Shown piece after piece: positions 28,943 to 38,407 of a DNA stretch of 64,000 nt. Under the pieces are notes generated by a model that worked only from the letters and a program-made list of their open reading frames with translations, did no database searches and was not told the DNA's origin. The stretch comes from Yoonia maricola. GTDB taxonomy: Bacteria > Pseudomonadota > Alphaproteobacteria > Rhodobacterales > Rhodobacteraceae. The first letter of the stretch is position 1; each line of letters starts with the position of its first letter. The stretch is from assembly GCF_002797915.1 (NCBI RefSeq), contig NZ_PGTY01000001.1:434001-498000 (forward strand). The letters run 5' to 3'. Position numbers and translations under genes: made by a program.

Positions 28943-29794
28943 TCAGGCAGATTCGGCGGGACGTCCGCGACCAAGCGGATCGAGATTGCGCGGTGCTTGC
29001 CCTGCAGCCATGTTTTGCCAGTCCAGCACTTGCCGCATGAGTACCGATTGCCCGATGCAGATAATTGCGGGCGGGGCGAGGTTGGCGGTGGCGATGTCAT
29101 CTACGATTGTGCCAAGTGTTGTTTCAAGCACCTGCTGGTCATCTGTTGTTGCTGTTGTCACCACCGCTGCGGGTTCTAACGGGCTGCGCCCTGCCGCCAT
29201 CAATTGTGTAGCGATTTGGGCGATATGTTTCATGCCCATATAGATCACGATGACCTGGCTGCCTTTCGAGATACTTTGCCAGTCCAGTGAGCTGGGTGTG
29301 TTACCGGATTGGTCGTGTCCGGTCACAAAGGTCACCGATTGGTTCACGTCGCGGTGGGTGACAGGGATGCCTGCATAGGCCAGACCGCCGATGCCTGCAG
29401 AAATGCCGGGGATGATGCGGATGGGAATGCCATGTTGGACGAGCGTTTGCGCCTCTTCGCCACCGCGTCCGAAAACGAAGGGATCGCCGCCTTTCAGCCG
29501 CAGGACCCGTTTGCCCTCGCGTGCCAGATCAACCAACCGCAGTGAGATATCACGTTGTTTGGCCGACGGCTTGCCGCCCCGTTTGCCTGCATAGATATGC
29601 TCTGCCTGCGGAGCCCATGCGAGAATGTCTTCCTGCACCAGCGCATCATAGATCACGACGTCGGCCTGCCGCAACGCGTTGACCGCGTGCAGCGTCAAAA
29701 GCCCCGGATCGCCTGGACCGGCGCCACATAACCAGACCCAGCCGGGTTCCAACTCAGGCCATGTGTGGGTCGGGAGGGGGACATCATTATTCAT
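28943..29794 (-). CDS. cobA: Uroporphyrinogen-III C-methyltransferase (SUMT)
   Basis: 283 residues from ATG 29794; an upstream in-frame ATG (29866) extends over the divergent gene's leader and was rejected. Methylates uroporphyrinogen III at C2 and C7 with SAM to give precorrin-2, the branch point to cobalamin and siroheme. GAGPGDPGLLTLHAV is the first SAM loop, RLKGGDPFVFGRGGEE the signature, and PGISAGIGGLAYAGIPVTHR the second conserved region. Length shows it lacks the CysG dehydrogenase domain. It is divergent from cbiD with about 100 bases between start codons; I saw no cobalamin riboswitch there. Confidence 0.94.
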   Translation of the reverse strand: MNNDVPLPTHTWPELEPGWVWLCGAGPGDPGLLTLHAVNALRQADVVIYDALVQEDILAWAPQAEHIYAGKRGGKPSAKQRDISLRLVDLAREGKRVLRLKGGDPFVFGRGGEEAQTLVQHGIPIRIIPGISAGIGGLAYAGIPVTHRDVNQSVTFVTGHDQSGNTPSSLDWQSISKGSQVIVIYMGMKHIAQIATQLMAAGRSPLEPAAVVTTATTDDQQVLETTLGTIVDDIATANLAPPAIICIGQSVLMRQVLDWQNMAAGQAPRNLDPLGRGRPAESA

Positions 29795-29893
29795 ACCTAT
29801 CTTTATGCCGCTGATTGCGCGTCTTGGAAAGGTGACAAACGACCTCGTATTGGTGATTGCCGTCACGTGCTTGCCTGCCTATCTTCGCGCGCA

Positions 29894-30943
29894 ATGACGA
29901 ACGAGACCACACCAGAATTGCGCCGAGGCTGGACCACAGGTGCCTGTGCGACGGCGGCGACCAAGGCGGCGTTGATGCGGCTTTGGGGTGGGGCGTTCCC
30001 GCAAGAGGTAGGCATTACACTACCGAAAGGCGAGACACCGGTGTTTCCGCTTGTATTGACTGAGGCGGGCGCGGGTTTTGCGCGCGTCGGTATTACCAAG
30101 GATGCCGGTGACGATCCCGATGTCACCCATGGGGCGTTGATTGTGGTCACTGTTACGGTGTCCTTGGGGGGTGTTGTCTTTGCAGCCGGTGAGGGTGTGG
30201 GGACAGTCACCAAGGCTGGTCTGCCCATTGCGGTGGGTGAACCTGCGATCAACCCGGTCCCGCGTGAGATGATTACGGCGGTCGTTCAAGAGATGGCCGA
30301 TAGGTTCGGCCAGCCGCCGGATATCAGGGTTGAGGTGTCCGTGCCTGGCGGGCGGGCGCTTGCCCTGAAGACGTGGAACCCGCGATTGGGGATTGAAGGT
30401 GGGCTATCTATTCTTGGCACCACCGGTGTTGTGCGTCCGTTCAGCTGTGCTGCCTGGATTGCATCTATCCACCGGGGCATTGATGTCGCGCGCGCAGAAA
30501 AGCTGCCTCATGTGGCAGGCTGCACCGGGGCGACATCTGAGAAAGCCGTGCAGGCGCTTTATGATCTGCCGGATCATGCCATGCTGGATATGGGGGATTT
30601 TGCGGGGGGTATGTTGAAGTATTTGGTTAAGCGTCCGGTGGGGCGCGTCACTATTGGAGGGGGAATTGGTAAAATGACGAAACTGGCACAGGGGGCTGTC
30701 GATTTGCATTCGAAGCGTAGTCAGGTGGATTTCGCCGGGTTGGCAGATCTTTCTGGCGATATGCGTGTTGCTGAGGCGAACACTGCGTTGGAAGCCTATG
30801 AGATTGCCGGGTCGGCGCTGGCTGAGAAAGTTGCAGGGCAGGCGTTGGCGCAGGTGCAGGCCCGCTTTGGATCGCCTGACATCGCATTCGATATCGTCAT
30901 TATTGACCGCAAGGGTGCTATCATCGCGAGAGCAGGCGCATGA
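29894..30943 (+). CDS. cbiD: Cobalt-precorrin-5B C1-methyltransferase (CbiD)
   Basis: 349 residues from ATG 29894, where RRGWTTGACATAATKAAL begins; this glycine/threonine-rich opening is the CbiD signature. SILGTTGVVRPFS and the C-terminal GGGIGKMTKLAQG motif are also present. CbiD methylates C1 during ring contraction of the corrin; it typifies the oxygen-independent route but is also found alongside aerobic-route genes. The stop overlaps the next start (ATGA). Confidence 0.94.
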   Translation: MTNETTPELRRGWTTGACATAATKAALMRLWGGAFPQEVGITLPKGETPVFPLVLTEAGAGFARVGITKDAGDDPDVTHGALIVVTVTVSLGGVVFAAGEGVGTVTKAGLPIAVGEPAINPVPREMITAVVQEMADRFGQPPDIRVEVSVPGGRALALKTWNPRLGIEGGLSILGTTGVVRPFSCAAWIASIHRGIDVARAEKLPHVAGCTGATSEKAVQALYDLPDHAMLDMGDFAGGMLKYLVKRPVGRVTIGGGIGKMTKLAQGAVDLHSKRSQVDFAGLADLSGDMRVAEANTALEAYEIAGSALAEKVAGQALAQVQARFGSPDIAFDIVIIDRKGAIIARAGA

Positions 30944-31662
30944 CGCTGCTGGTGTTGGGCGGTACAGGCGAGGCGCGCCAGATTGCAGAGCGCTTGCAAG
31001 GGCAGGATGCTGTGATCTCACTTGCAGGGGCAACGCGGAACCCTGATGAGCAACCTTTGCCAACACGTATTGGCGGCTTTGGCGGGGAGGCCGGGTTTCT
31101 GGACTATCTGCAAAAGGCGGGGATCACGGCCGTGCTGGATGCAACGCATCCTTATGCGCAGCGGATCACAACGCGTACGGCGCAGCTTTGCAGTGCACAG
31201 AGGGTGCCTTACGTGCAGTTTCTGCGCGCGCCCTGGACCCCAGAGCCCCGTGACCGCTGGGTTGAGATCAGCTCCGAGACAGAGGCCGTGGATTACATCC
31301 CGCACGGGTCGGTCGTGTTTCTGGGAACCGGTCGGCAGACACTGGAGCGTTTTGCGAACTTGGAAGGGCGCGAGGTGATTTGCCGCCAGATTGATCCGCC
31401 GGTAGACCCGTTTCCCTTTCCCGGTGGGCAATATTTGATCGGAAGACCACCTTTTTCGGTCGAGGATGAGATTGCGCTGTTTCAGGATCTTGCCGTTGAT
31501 TTCTTGGTCGTCAAGAATGCTGGCGGCACATCAAGCCGCACCAAAGTGACGGCGGCGGGATTGTTGGGCCTTCCTGTTTTGATGATCGCCCGGCCCCCGC
31601 AGGGCGATTGGCCGGTGGTCAATACCATCACAGGCGCATTGGCTTGGGTGCATGCGCTTTGA
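30940..31662 (+). CDS. cobK: Precorrin-6A (or cobalt-precorrin-6A) reductase
   Basis: 240 residues of the CobK/CbiJ family, which reduces precorrin-6A with NADPH. LLVLGGTGEARQIAERL is the nucleotide loop at residues 3-19; DATHPYAQRITTRTAQLC and VVFLGTGRQTLERFA are characteristic. The C-terminus LVVKNAGGTSSRTKVTAAGLLGLPVLMI completes the fold. Overlaps cbiD by four bases and the next glycosylase gene by four (TTGA). Confidence 0.93.
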   Translation: MTLLVLGGTGEARQIAERLQGQDAVISLAGATRNPDEQPLPTRIGGFGGEAGFLDYLQKAGITAVLDATHPYAQRITTRTAQLCSAQRVPYVQFLRAPWTPEPRDRWVEISSETEAVDYIPHGSVVFLGTGRQTLERFANLEGREVICRQIDPPVDPFPFPGGQYLIGRPPFSVEDEIALFQDLAVDFLVVKNAGGTSSRTKVTAAGLLGLPVLMIARPPQGDWPVVNTITGALAWVHAL

Positions 31663-32288
31663 AAGAGCGGATTATTCGCTCTGATATCTGTGTGGCAGAA
31701 GGGGCGGCGTGGCTTTGCGCGGCAGACCCGCGATTTGCGCAGGCGATGGATGGATTGCCGCCTTTGCCGTTGCGCTTGAAACCTGACGGGTTTGCCGAAC
31801 TGCTGAGTGCGATCGTGAGCCAGCAAGTCAGCGTTGCATCGGCAAACGCGATCTGGAGGCGGCTGCGAGAGGCCGGGATGGTGACACCCGCAGCGGTGGC
31901 ACAGTCCAGCGAAGAAGACTTACGCGCGCTTGGCCTGAGCCGCCAGAAGGCCAGATATGCGCATGCCTTGGCGCTGGCGGAGGTTGATTATGACGGGCTG
32001 CGGTATGTACCGGCCTGCGAGGTGATCAAGACACTTACCGCCGTGCCGGGTATTGGCGCTTGGACAGCCGAGATTTATGCGATGTTCTCTTTAGGTCGTG
32101 CCGATGTGTTTGCTCCGGGTGATCTGGCGTTGCAGGAAGCTGCGAAACTGATCTTTGAACTGCCGGAACGACCCAAGGAAAAGGACTTGCGTGTGATGGC
32201 AGAGGACTGGTCGCCTTGGCGATCGGTTGCAGCCCGGATCATGTGGGCCTACTACAAGCATCACAAACAACGGGAAGGCATTAGATGA
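31659..32288 (+). CDS. DNA-3-methyladenine glycosylase, HhH-GPD superfamily (AlkA-like)
   Basis: 209 residues from a TTG codon at 31659 that overlaps the cobK stop (TTGA); the longer frame would intrude further into cobK. VSQQVSVASANAIWRRL, the helix-hairpin-helix PGIGAWTAEIYAMF and the catalytic aspartate in FAPGDLALQE are visible. The enzyme excises alkylated bases such as 3-methyladenine. Its tight coupling to cobK and to the following hydrolase places it in the cobalamin transcript, although its role is unrelated. A DNA-repair counterpart, Ada, lies at 10747. Confidence 0.9.
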   Translation: MKERIIRSDICVAEGAAWLCAADPRFAQAMDGLPPLPLRLKPDGFAELLSAIVSQQVSVASANAIWRRLREAGMVTPAAVAQSSEEDLRALGLSRQKARYAHALALAEVDYDGLRYVPACEVIKTLTAVPGIGAWTAEIYAMFSLGRADVFAPGDLALQEAAKLIFELPERPKEKDLRVMAEDWSPWRSVAARIMWAYYKHHKQREGIR

Positions 32289-32953
32289 CACGAGCTTTGG
32301 ACGCCCAGCGGCGCGCACCTGTATCGGGCGAAACACGCTCTTGTGTGGTGTTTCTGCATGGCTATGGCGCGAATGCCGCTGATCTGATTGGTCTGGCTGA
32401 TCCTTTGGGTGAACATATGCCCGATACGCTGTTTATCTCGCCTGATGCGCCAGAGGAATGTGCGGGTGCGCCGATGGGCCGCCAGTGGTTTCCGATCCCG
32501 TGGATTGATGGATCAAGCGAGGAAGAAAGCAAGCTAGGCCTTGATCGCGCAGCCGCCGATCTGGATGCGTTTCTTGATGGTGTGATGGTCGATGAAGACC
32601 TTTTGCCTGAACAGGTGATGGTGCTGGGCTTTTCACAAGGCACGATGATGGCGCTGCATGCGGTGCCGCGCCGCGAGGATGCGGTTGCCGGGATCGTTGC
32701 CTTCTCTGGCCGTTTGCTGGAGCCGGAACTTTTGGCTGACGAAACACAAAGCCGCCCGCCGGTTTTGCTGATCCATGGGGATGCTGATGATGTGGTGCCA
32801 CCGCAATCGCTGCCGCAAGCGGCTGAGGCGCTGCAAGAGGCAGGTTGGAAAGAGGTTTACGCCCATGTCATGAAGGGCACGGGGCATGGGATCGCGCCAG
32901 ATGGCCTGTCGGTTGCACTGGCTTTTATGCGTGATAGGCTGGGTCTGAGCTGA
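32285..32953 (+). CDS. Alpha/beta hydrolase, carboxylesterase/phospholipase type
   Basis: 222 residues. VVFLHGYGANAADLIGLADPL is the oxyanion region, MVLGFSQGTMMALH the nucleophile elbow with its serine, and HGDADDVVPP plus GTGHGIAP supply the acid and histidine. The family hydrolyses short acyl or phospholipid esters in the cytosol. It overlaps the glycosylase by four bases and ends the cbiD-cobK operon; no terminator stands out directly after it. Confidence 0.9.
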   Translation: MTRALDAQRRAPVSGETRSCVVFLHGYGANAADLIGLADPLGEHMPDTLFISPDAPEECAGAPMGRQWFPIPWIDGSSEEESKLGLDRAAADLDAFLDGVMVDEDLLPEQVMVLGFSQGTMMALHAVPRREDAVAGIVAFSGRLLEPELLADETQSRPPVLLIHGDADDVVPPQSLPQAAEALQEAGWKEVYAHVMKGTGHGIAPDGLSVALAFMRDRLGLS

Positions 32954-33054
32954 TGAGAGGATGTGTTTTTGTCTTCTGTTAAGTGTTCCTTACAAATTGC
33001 ACGTGATACTTGGGCCGAGGGTGATTGGGCCCTTTTGGCAGTACAGGTCTAAAG

Positions 33055-33777
33055 ATGCACAGCCCTATCGTTTCACTTTTGGGTCCGAAGGATCGGCTGG
33101 GCTGGTTCATCCGCTATGCCATTCTGGCGCTTGGTGTCATTGGTACGGTCTTTGCCCATGACGTGATCACGGACAATGCTTTTCATGGTGATGCTGCAAG
33201 ATATATCGGCGGAATGGTGATGATCGGCCTGCCGCTTTATGCGGTGGCGACCGGGATCATGGCCGATATGGGGCGTTTGCGGGTGCAGTTGATCAAGGCC
33301 AATGAAACGGATCAAATGACCGGCCTGCTACAACGCCCGCATTTTATTCGCCACACAGAGCGTAAGTTGCAGCAAACCGGAACGCTTTTGATGCTGGATA
33401 TTGACGGGCTGGGGCAGATCAACGCCAAACATGACCATCATGCGGGCGATCTATGCCTGATGGCACTGGCCATCCGCCTGCGTGAAGTGACGCGCGAAAC
33501 TGATGTGGTGGGCCGTATTGATGGGGCGACGATTGCGGTTTATCTGCCCGGCACACCGCTGGATGCCGGGCGCGCGGTGGCTGAACGTCTGGCACAGGGC
33601 ATTCAGGTGACGACCGGCAAAACATTATTCGAGGTGACCGTTTCTGTTGGCGTCGCTTTGGCAGATGGCGACACACCGTTGGCCAAGCTGATGCAGCAGG
33701 CAGAAGCCGCACTTTTGCGCGCCAAGGCGCGTGGTCGCGCGCAGGTGATGATGTCGGACGGGCAACTGGCTGCCTGA
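33055..33777 (+). CDS. Degenerate GGDEF-domain protein with a retained I-site
   Basis: 240 residues: two hydrophobic helices (about residues 20-40 and 50-70) then a GGDEF-fold domain (about 95-235). The active-site position reads RIDGATIAVYLPG instead of RxGGDEFAVxLP, so GTP-binding glycine and catalytic acid residues are lost. RETD five residues upstream keeps the RxxD I-site that binds cyclic di-GMP. It is therefore probably a cyclic di-GMP receptor, not a cyclase. Layout and length match the intact cyclase at 15851, which suggests duplication and divergence. The ATG at 33055 is preferred over an ATG ten codons upstream. Confidence 0.85.
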   Translation: MHSPIVSLLGPKDRLGWFIRYAILALGVIGTVFAHDVITDNAFHGDAARYIGGMVMIGLPLYAVATGIMADMGRLRVQLIKANETDQMTGLLQRPHFIRHTERKLQQTGTLLMLDIDGLGQINAKHDHHAGDLCLMALAIRLREVTRETDVVGRIDGATIAVYLPGTPLDAGRAVAERLAQGIQVTTGKTLFEVTVSVGVALADGDTPLAKLMQQAEAALLRAKARGRAQVMMSDGQLAA

Positions 33778-33799
33778 ACCGCACGTTGGGGCGGTTTTT
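33777..33799 (+). terminator. Probable rho-independent terminator after the degenerate GGDEF gene
   Basis: AACCGC and GCGGTT form a six-base stem with an eight-base loop, followed by TTT; it starts at the gene's stop codon. The stem is short, so strength is uncertain. Confidence 0.55.
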
Positions 33800-33911
33800 G
33801 TCGCATATTCTGGGGGTTGTCACATTTCTGACGCGATATATAGTCCACCATAAGACGGATGCGGGACTGCCGCTTTGACTGCTCCCGCACAGCCTATCTA
33901 GGGTGTGACCT

Positions 33912-34499
33912 ATGACGCAGACAGAATTCAGAACTGACTTTGTGCGCGCGCCAAGCGCGCTCAAGCATTATCCGGCGTTAGTACTGAATGCGGATTATCG
34001 TCCGCTTTCATATTATCCGCTCTCGCTTTGGCCGTGGCAGGAGGCTGTGAAGGCCGCCTGGCTGGATCGTGTCGATATTGTGAGTGAGTATGATGAGGTG
34101 GTGCGTAGCCCCTCAACGATTATCAAGATACCGTCGGTTGTGGTGCTCAAGGACTATATCAAACCGCAAAAGCAGGTCGCTTTCACACGCTTTAACCTGT
34201 TCTTGCGCGATGAGTTTTGCTGTCAATATTGCGGTGCACGGGGCGATCTGACCTTTGACCATGTCGTGCCGCGCGCCAGCGGCGGCATTACCAGTTGGGA
34301 AAACGTGGTGGCGGCCTGTTCGCCATGTAACCTGCGCAAAGGGTCACGGTCGCTGAAGCAATGTGGGATGAGCCTGCAAAAGCCGCCCCGCCGGCCTGTG
34401 CCAGAGCAGCTGCACAACGTGGGGCGGAAATTCCCACCGAACCATCTGCATGAAAGCTGGCTTGATTTTCTGTATTGGGATGCGGAACTGGATGCGTAA
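33912..34499 (+). CDS. HNH endonuclease family protein
   Basis: 195 residues. A C-terminal HNH domain is clear: CQYCG (zinc pair), LTFDHVVPRASGGITSWENVVAACSPCN, with the His, Asn and second cysteine pair in place. The N-terminal part (LVLNADYRPLSYYPLSLWPWQEAV) is shared with roseobacter HNH proteins of unknown function. No restriction or toxin genes are adjacent, so a housekeeping nicking or repair role is possible. It lies between the GGDEF-like gene and zwf, each with its own spacing. Confidence 0.9.
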   Translation: MTQTEFRTDFVRAPSALKHYPALVLNADYRPLSYYPLSLWPWQEAVKAAWLDRVDIVSEYDEVVRSPSTIIKIPSVVVLKDYIKPQKQVAFTRFNLFLRDEFCCQYCGARGDLTFDHVVPRASGGITSWENVVAACSPCNLRKGSRSLKQCGMSLQKPPRRPVPEQLHNVGRKFPPNHLHESWLDFLYWDAELDA

Positions 34500-34546
34500 T
34501 ACACCAGCGGCGCTAGACTTGTGTGTGCTGCCGGGGTAGGAAAGCT

Positions 34547-34562
34547 GCGTTAGCGCTAACGC
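34547..34562. promoter_or_regulatory. LacI-type operator upstream of zwf-pgl-pgi
   Basis: GCGTTAGCGCTAACGC is a perfect 16-base palindrome with a central CG step, 22 bases before the zwf ATG. Its ten-base core TTAGCGCTAA is identical to a palindrome at 50643-50652 between the LacI-family repressor and aglE. This placement, downstream of or overlapping a promoter, fits repression. Confidence 0.78.
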
Positions 34563-34584
34563 ATCATCCATAGGGGAGTTTACT

Positions 34585-36039
34585 ATGGTCTCTCGCGTCA
34601 TCCCGGTCGATGAGTTCGATCTTGTGATTTTTGGCGGCACCGGTGATCTGGCCCGGCGCAAGATTTTACCCGGTCTGTTCCGACGGTTCTTGTCCGGGCA
34701 AATGCCTGCAGGGTCACGCATTATCGGCGCGGCGCGATCAGAACTGGATACAACAGGTTACCGCGACATGATCGCAGAGGCGGTGGCAGAGTTCGGTGGC
34801 GAAGAATCCAATAATAAAAAAGGCTTGCAGTCCTTTCTTCAACAACTTGAATATGTTGCGATTGATGCAAAGGGTGAAGGCGGCTGGTATGATCTGGCCC
34901 AGTTCGTCCGGCAAGATGTTGTGCAGGCGTTTTACTTTTCGGTAGCACCTTCGCTTTTTGGCGATCTGGCCGAGCGGCTCCACACCAACAAGATTGCGAA
35001 TAAGAAAAGTCGCATTGTGGTTGAGAAACCCTTTGGCCGTGATCTGGAAAGCGCGCGTGCACTGAATGAAACGTTGGCCGCGCATTTCCACGAGCGCCAA
35101 ATTTACCGCATTGACCACTACCTGGGCAAAGAGACGGTGCAAAACCTGATGGCTGTGCGTTTTGGCAATGTGCTGTTTGAGCCTCTTTGGAACAACCACT
35201 ACGTCGATCACATCCAGATCACGGTGGCCGAAACCGTCGGTGTCGGTGGGCGCGGCGCCTATTATGACAAATCGGGTGCGATGCGTGATATGGTGCAAAA
35301 CCACCTGATGCAGCTGTTATGCCTGATCGCGATGGAACCGCCGAGCCAGTTTGAATCTGACGCTGTCCGCGATGAAAAACTAAAGGTTATCAGGGCGTTG
35401 CAGCCCATTGATCATCACCATATTGTGCGTGGTCAATATGATGAAGGTCCCGATGGTCCCGGCTATCGTGACGATGCGGAAAATCCCCGCAGCTTTACCG
35501 AAAGCTTTATCGCGATGCGCTGCCATATCGCCAATTGGCGGTGGGCCGGTGTCCCGTTCTATCTACGTACCGGTAAGCGGATGAAGGCGCGCTCGTCTGA
35601 AATCGCCGTTGTTTTCAAAGACCTTGGCCACACTATTTTTGAAGGTGACGAGGCCCGGCATCGGAATATTCTATCCATTCGCCTGCAGCCCAATGAGGGC
35701 ATGGATTTGCAAGTCACGATCAAAGAACCCGGGCCGGGTGGTATGCGCCTGATCGATGTGCCGCTGGACATGACCTTTGCGGAAGCCCTGGGCGACGATG
35801 CCGAAGATGTCACCGATGCTTATGAACGTCTGATCATGGATGTGATCCGCGGCAATCAGACTCTGTTCATGCGCGGGGATGAGGTCGAGGCCGCATGGGC
35901 CTGGACTGATCCGTTGATCGAAGGCTGGGAAGCGCGCAATGATGTACCAAAGCACTATGATGCTGGCTCTGCCGGGCCAGAAGATGCGATGATGCTCTTG
36001 CATCGTGATGGCCGCCGATGGCGCGATATCAAGGGCTAG
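34585..36039 (+). CDS. zwf: Glucose-6-phosphate 1-dehydrogenase
   Basis: 484 residues. Oxidises glucose-6-phosphate to 6-phosphogluconolactone with NAD(P)+, feeding the Entner-Doudoroff and pentose-phosphate routes. FGGTGDLARRKILPGLF is the Rossmann loop at residues 13-29, EKPFGRDL follows, and RIDHYLGKETVQN carries the catalytic histidine motif. GGGGAG precedes the ATG. It heads the zwf-pgl-pgi operon and has a palindromic operator in its leader. Confidence 0.98.
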   Translation: MVSRVIPVDEFDLVIFGGTGDLARRKILPGLFRRFLSGQMPAGSRIIGAARSELDTTGYRDMIAEAVAEFGGEESNNKKGLQSFLQQLEYVAIDAKGEGGWYDLAQFVRQDVVQAFYFSVAPSLFGDLAERLHTNKIANKKSRIVVEKPFGRDLESARALNETLAAHFHERQIYRIDHYLGKETVQNLMAVRFGNVLFEPLWNNHYVDHIQITVAETVGVGGRGAYYDKSGAMRDMVQNHLMQLLCLIAMEPPSQFESDAVRDEKLKVIRALQPIDHHHIVRGQYDEGPDGPGYRDDAENPRSFTESFIAMRCHIANWRWAGVPFYLRTGKRMKARSSEIAVVFKDLGHTIFEGDEARHRNILSIRLQPNEGMDLQVTIKEPGPGGMRLIDVPLDMTFAEALGDDAEDVTDAYERLIMDVIRGNQTLFMRGDEVEAAWAWTDPLIEGWEARNDVPKHYDAGSAGPEDAMMLLHRDGRRWRDIKG

Positions 36040-36081
36040 GGCTGTCAGCCTGTCCCGACCCAATAAAGAAGGACTGCGTGC

Positions 36082-36753
36082 ATGAAACTTGTTGAGTATC
36101 CCGACTCTGAAATGATGATGATGGATCTGGCCGATACGCTGGCCAGTGAGCTGAAGACATGCCTTTTGATGCATGATCATGCGTCCCTTGCCGTGCCGGG
36201 CGGCACGACGCCGGGGCCGATCTTTGACAGCCTGTGTGCGGCCGATCTGGATTGGGCGCGGGTGCATGTGATGCTGACCGACGAACGCTGGGTGCCGGAA
36301 ACTTCTGACCGATCCAATACCCGTTTGTTGCGTGACCGGTTGCTGACCAGCCGGGCGGCGGCGGCGACCTATGTGCCGCTTTATGCAGACGCCGAAACGC
36401 CTGAAGAAAAGCTGCCTGAATTGGCGCAGGGGCTGGTTTCTGAGTTGCCGATCTCTGTAATGTTGCTGGGGATGGGGGCGGATATGCATACCGCTTCGAT
36501 CTTTCCCGGAGCAGATCAATTGGATCACGCCCTGAAAGGCGATGACCTGTTGGTGGCGATGCGTGCACCCGGTGCGCCGGAACCGCGCATTACCCTGTCT
36601 GCCAAGGTTCTAAAATCCGCGATGAGCCGCCATCTGGTGATCATTGGTGGTGAAAAGCGCGAGGCATTGGAGCGCGCGCGCCATTTGCCGCCGCAAGAGG
36701 CGCCTGTCGCCGCGATCCTTTCAGATACAACAGTGCATTGGGCGGAGCGTTAA
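36082..36753 (+). CDS. pgl: 6-phosphogluconolactonase
   Basis: 223 residues. Hydrolyses 6-phosphogluconolactone to 6-phosphogluconate. Motifs: LAVPGGTTPGPIFDSL, LTDERWVPETSDRSNTRLLRDRLL and LLGMGADMHTASIFPGA are characteristic of the SOL/DevB family. It lies 42 bases after zwf and three bases before pgi, so all three are one operon. Confidence 0.96.
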   Translation: MKLVEYPDSEMMMMDLADTLASELKTCLLMHDHASLAVPGGTTPGPIFDSLCAADLDWARVHVMLTDERWVPETSDRSNTRLLRDRLLTSRAAAATYVPLYADAETPEEKLPELAQGLVSELPISVMLLGMGADMHTASIFPGADQLDHALKGDDLLVAMRAPGAPEPRITLSAKVLKSAMSRHLVIIGGEKREALERARHLPPQEAPVAAILSDTTVHWAER

Positions 36754-36756
36754 AGC

Positions 36757-38358
36757 ATGTGGAATGAACTACGCGCGCATCATGCGCAGGTTTCGGATCG
36801 GCGTTTTGAAACGCTTGTTGATGCGGGCCGCGCGGATGAATTCACCGCGCAAACCGGTGATATGCGGCTGGACTACGCCAAAACGAATATCGATGCCACA
36901 GGACGTGCGCTGCTCATTGATCTGTTGGAGCAGGCGGGGGTTGCGCAAAAACGCGATGCGATGTTTGCGGGTGCGCCGATCAATGAAACCGAAGGGCGTG
37001 CTGTGTTGCACACGGCGTTGCGCAATCTCGATGGTGGTCCGGTGATAGTGGACGGCCAAGACGTGATGCCCGGAGTTCTGGATACGCTGGCGCGTATGGA
37101 AGGCTTTGCCACTGACGTGCGTGAGGGCCGTTTTGCCGGGCAGGGTGGGAAGATCACGGATGTCGTGAACATCGGGATTGGTGGGTCTGATTTGGGTCCT
37201 GCGATGGCGGTGCAATCTCTTGCACCTTACCATGACGGACCGCGCTGCCATTTCGTGAGCAATGTGGACCCGGCAGATATTGCGGGCGTTCTGCGCGCCT
37301 GTGATCCGGCGACGACCTTGGTGATTGTGGCCTCCAAGACATTTACGACGATTGAAACAATGACCAATGCACGCACGGCGCAGGCCTGGATGGGCCAGAC
37401 CGTGACAGACACAGGTGCGCAGTTTGCAGCGCTTTCTACGGCGGAGGATAAAACGGCGGCCTTTGGTATCGATCCCGCGCGCGTGTTCGGGTTCGAGGAT
37501 TGGGTCGGCGGGCGCTATTCCATGTGGGGGCCAATTGGCCTGTCTTTGATGATTGCGATTGGGCCAGTTGCCTTCCGTGCGTTTTTGCGCGGGGCGCAGG
37601 CGATGGACCGACATTTTCAGGCCGCCGCATGGCAAGACAACCTGCCTGCAATGTTGGCCCTTGTGGGTATTTGGCACAATCAGATTTGCGGTTATGCGAC
37701 GCGCGCTGTTCTACCTTATGATAATCTTCTCAGCCGCTTACCGGCCTATCTTCAACAGCTAGAGATGGAAAGCAACGGCAAGGGCGTCAGTATGGATGGC
37801 GCTGATTTGGATGTGCCGAGCGGCCCAGTTGTCTGGGGCGAACCAGGCACCAATGGTCAGCATGCTTTCTATCAACTGATCCATCAGGGTACGCGGGTGA
37901 TCCCATGCGAATTTCTGGTCGCCGCGCGTGGGCATGAGGATGATCTACATCATCAACATCAGTTGCTGGTCGCCAATTGTCTGGCGCAGTCTGAGGCCTT
38001 GATGCGGGGACGCACGTTGGATGAAGCCCGCAGCAAGGTTGCAGATAAATTTGACGGGGCAGAGCTGGAGCGGCAGGCACGCCACCGGGTGTTCAAAGGT
38101 AACAGGCCTTCGGTGACGATTGCTTATCCGCAAATGACGCCAGAGGTGCTGGGGCAGATCGTGGCGCTTTATGAGCATCGGGTGTTTGTCGAAGGTGTCG
38201 TGCTGGGCATCAATTCCTATGACCAATGGGGTGTTGAACTGGGTAAGGAACTCGCCACCGCCCTGCAGCCTGTCGTAGAGGGCAAAGAGAGTGCGGATGG
38301 CAAAGATGGCTCAACTGCCGCACTTGTGGACTTTTTGCAAAGCCACGGGGTGTCTTGA
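36757..38358 (+). CDS. pgi: Glucose-6-phosphate isomerase
   Basis: 533 residues. Interconverts glucose-6-phosphate and fructose-6-phosphate. [14 protein letters not shown] (substrate phosphate loop), [13 protein letters not shown], and [20 protein letters not shown] (catalytic Glu and His) are all present, with the C-terminal [13 protein letters not shown] lysine motif. Its position as third gene after zwf and pgl lets fructose-6-phosphate be cycled back to glucose-6-phosphate for the Entner-Doudoroff route, typical of roseobacters with weak glycolysis. Confidence 0.98.
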   Translation: MWNELRAHHAQVSDRRFETLVDAGRADEFTAQTGDMRLDYAKTNIDATGRALLIDLLEQAGVAQKRDAMFAGAPINETEGRAVLHTALRNLDGGPVIVDGQDVMPGVLDTLARMEGFATDVREGRFAGQGGKITDVVNIGIGGSDLGPAMAVQSLAPYHDGPRCHFVSNVDPADIAGVLRACDPATTLVIVASKTFTTIETMTNARTAQAWMGQTVTDTGAQFAALSTAEDKTAAFGIDPARVFGFEDWVGGRYSMWGPIGLSLMIAIGPVAFRAFLRGAQAMDRHFQAAAWQDNLPAMLALVGIWHNQICGYATRAVLPYDNLLSRLPAYLQQLEMESNGKGVSMDGADLDVPSGPVVWGEPGTNGQHAFYQLIHQGTRVIPCEFLVAARGHEDDLHHQHQLLVANCLAQSEALMRGRTLDEARSKVADKFDGAELERQARHRVFKGNRPSVTIAYPQMTPEVLGQIVALYEHRVFVEGVVLGINSYDQWGVELGKELATALQPVVEGKESADGKDGSTAALVDFLQSHGVS

Positions 38359-38407
38359 GCGCGCGGTTTTGCCATAAGCAGCGCAGACCGCATGAAGGAT
38401 CAAAGCA

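Noticed and set aside
29795-29893. Cobalamin riboswitch between cobA and cbiD
   Set aside because: The gap is too short and lacks the B12-box sequence.
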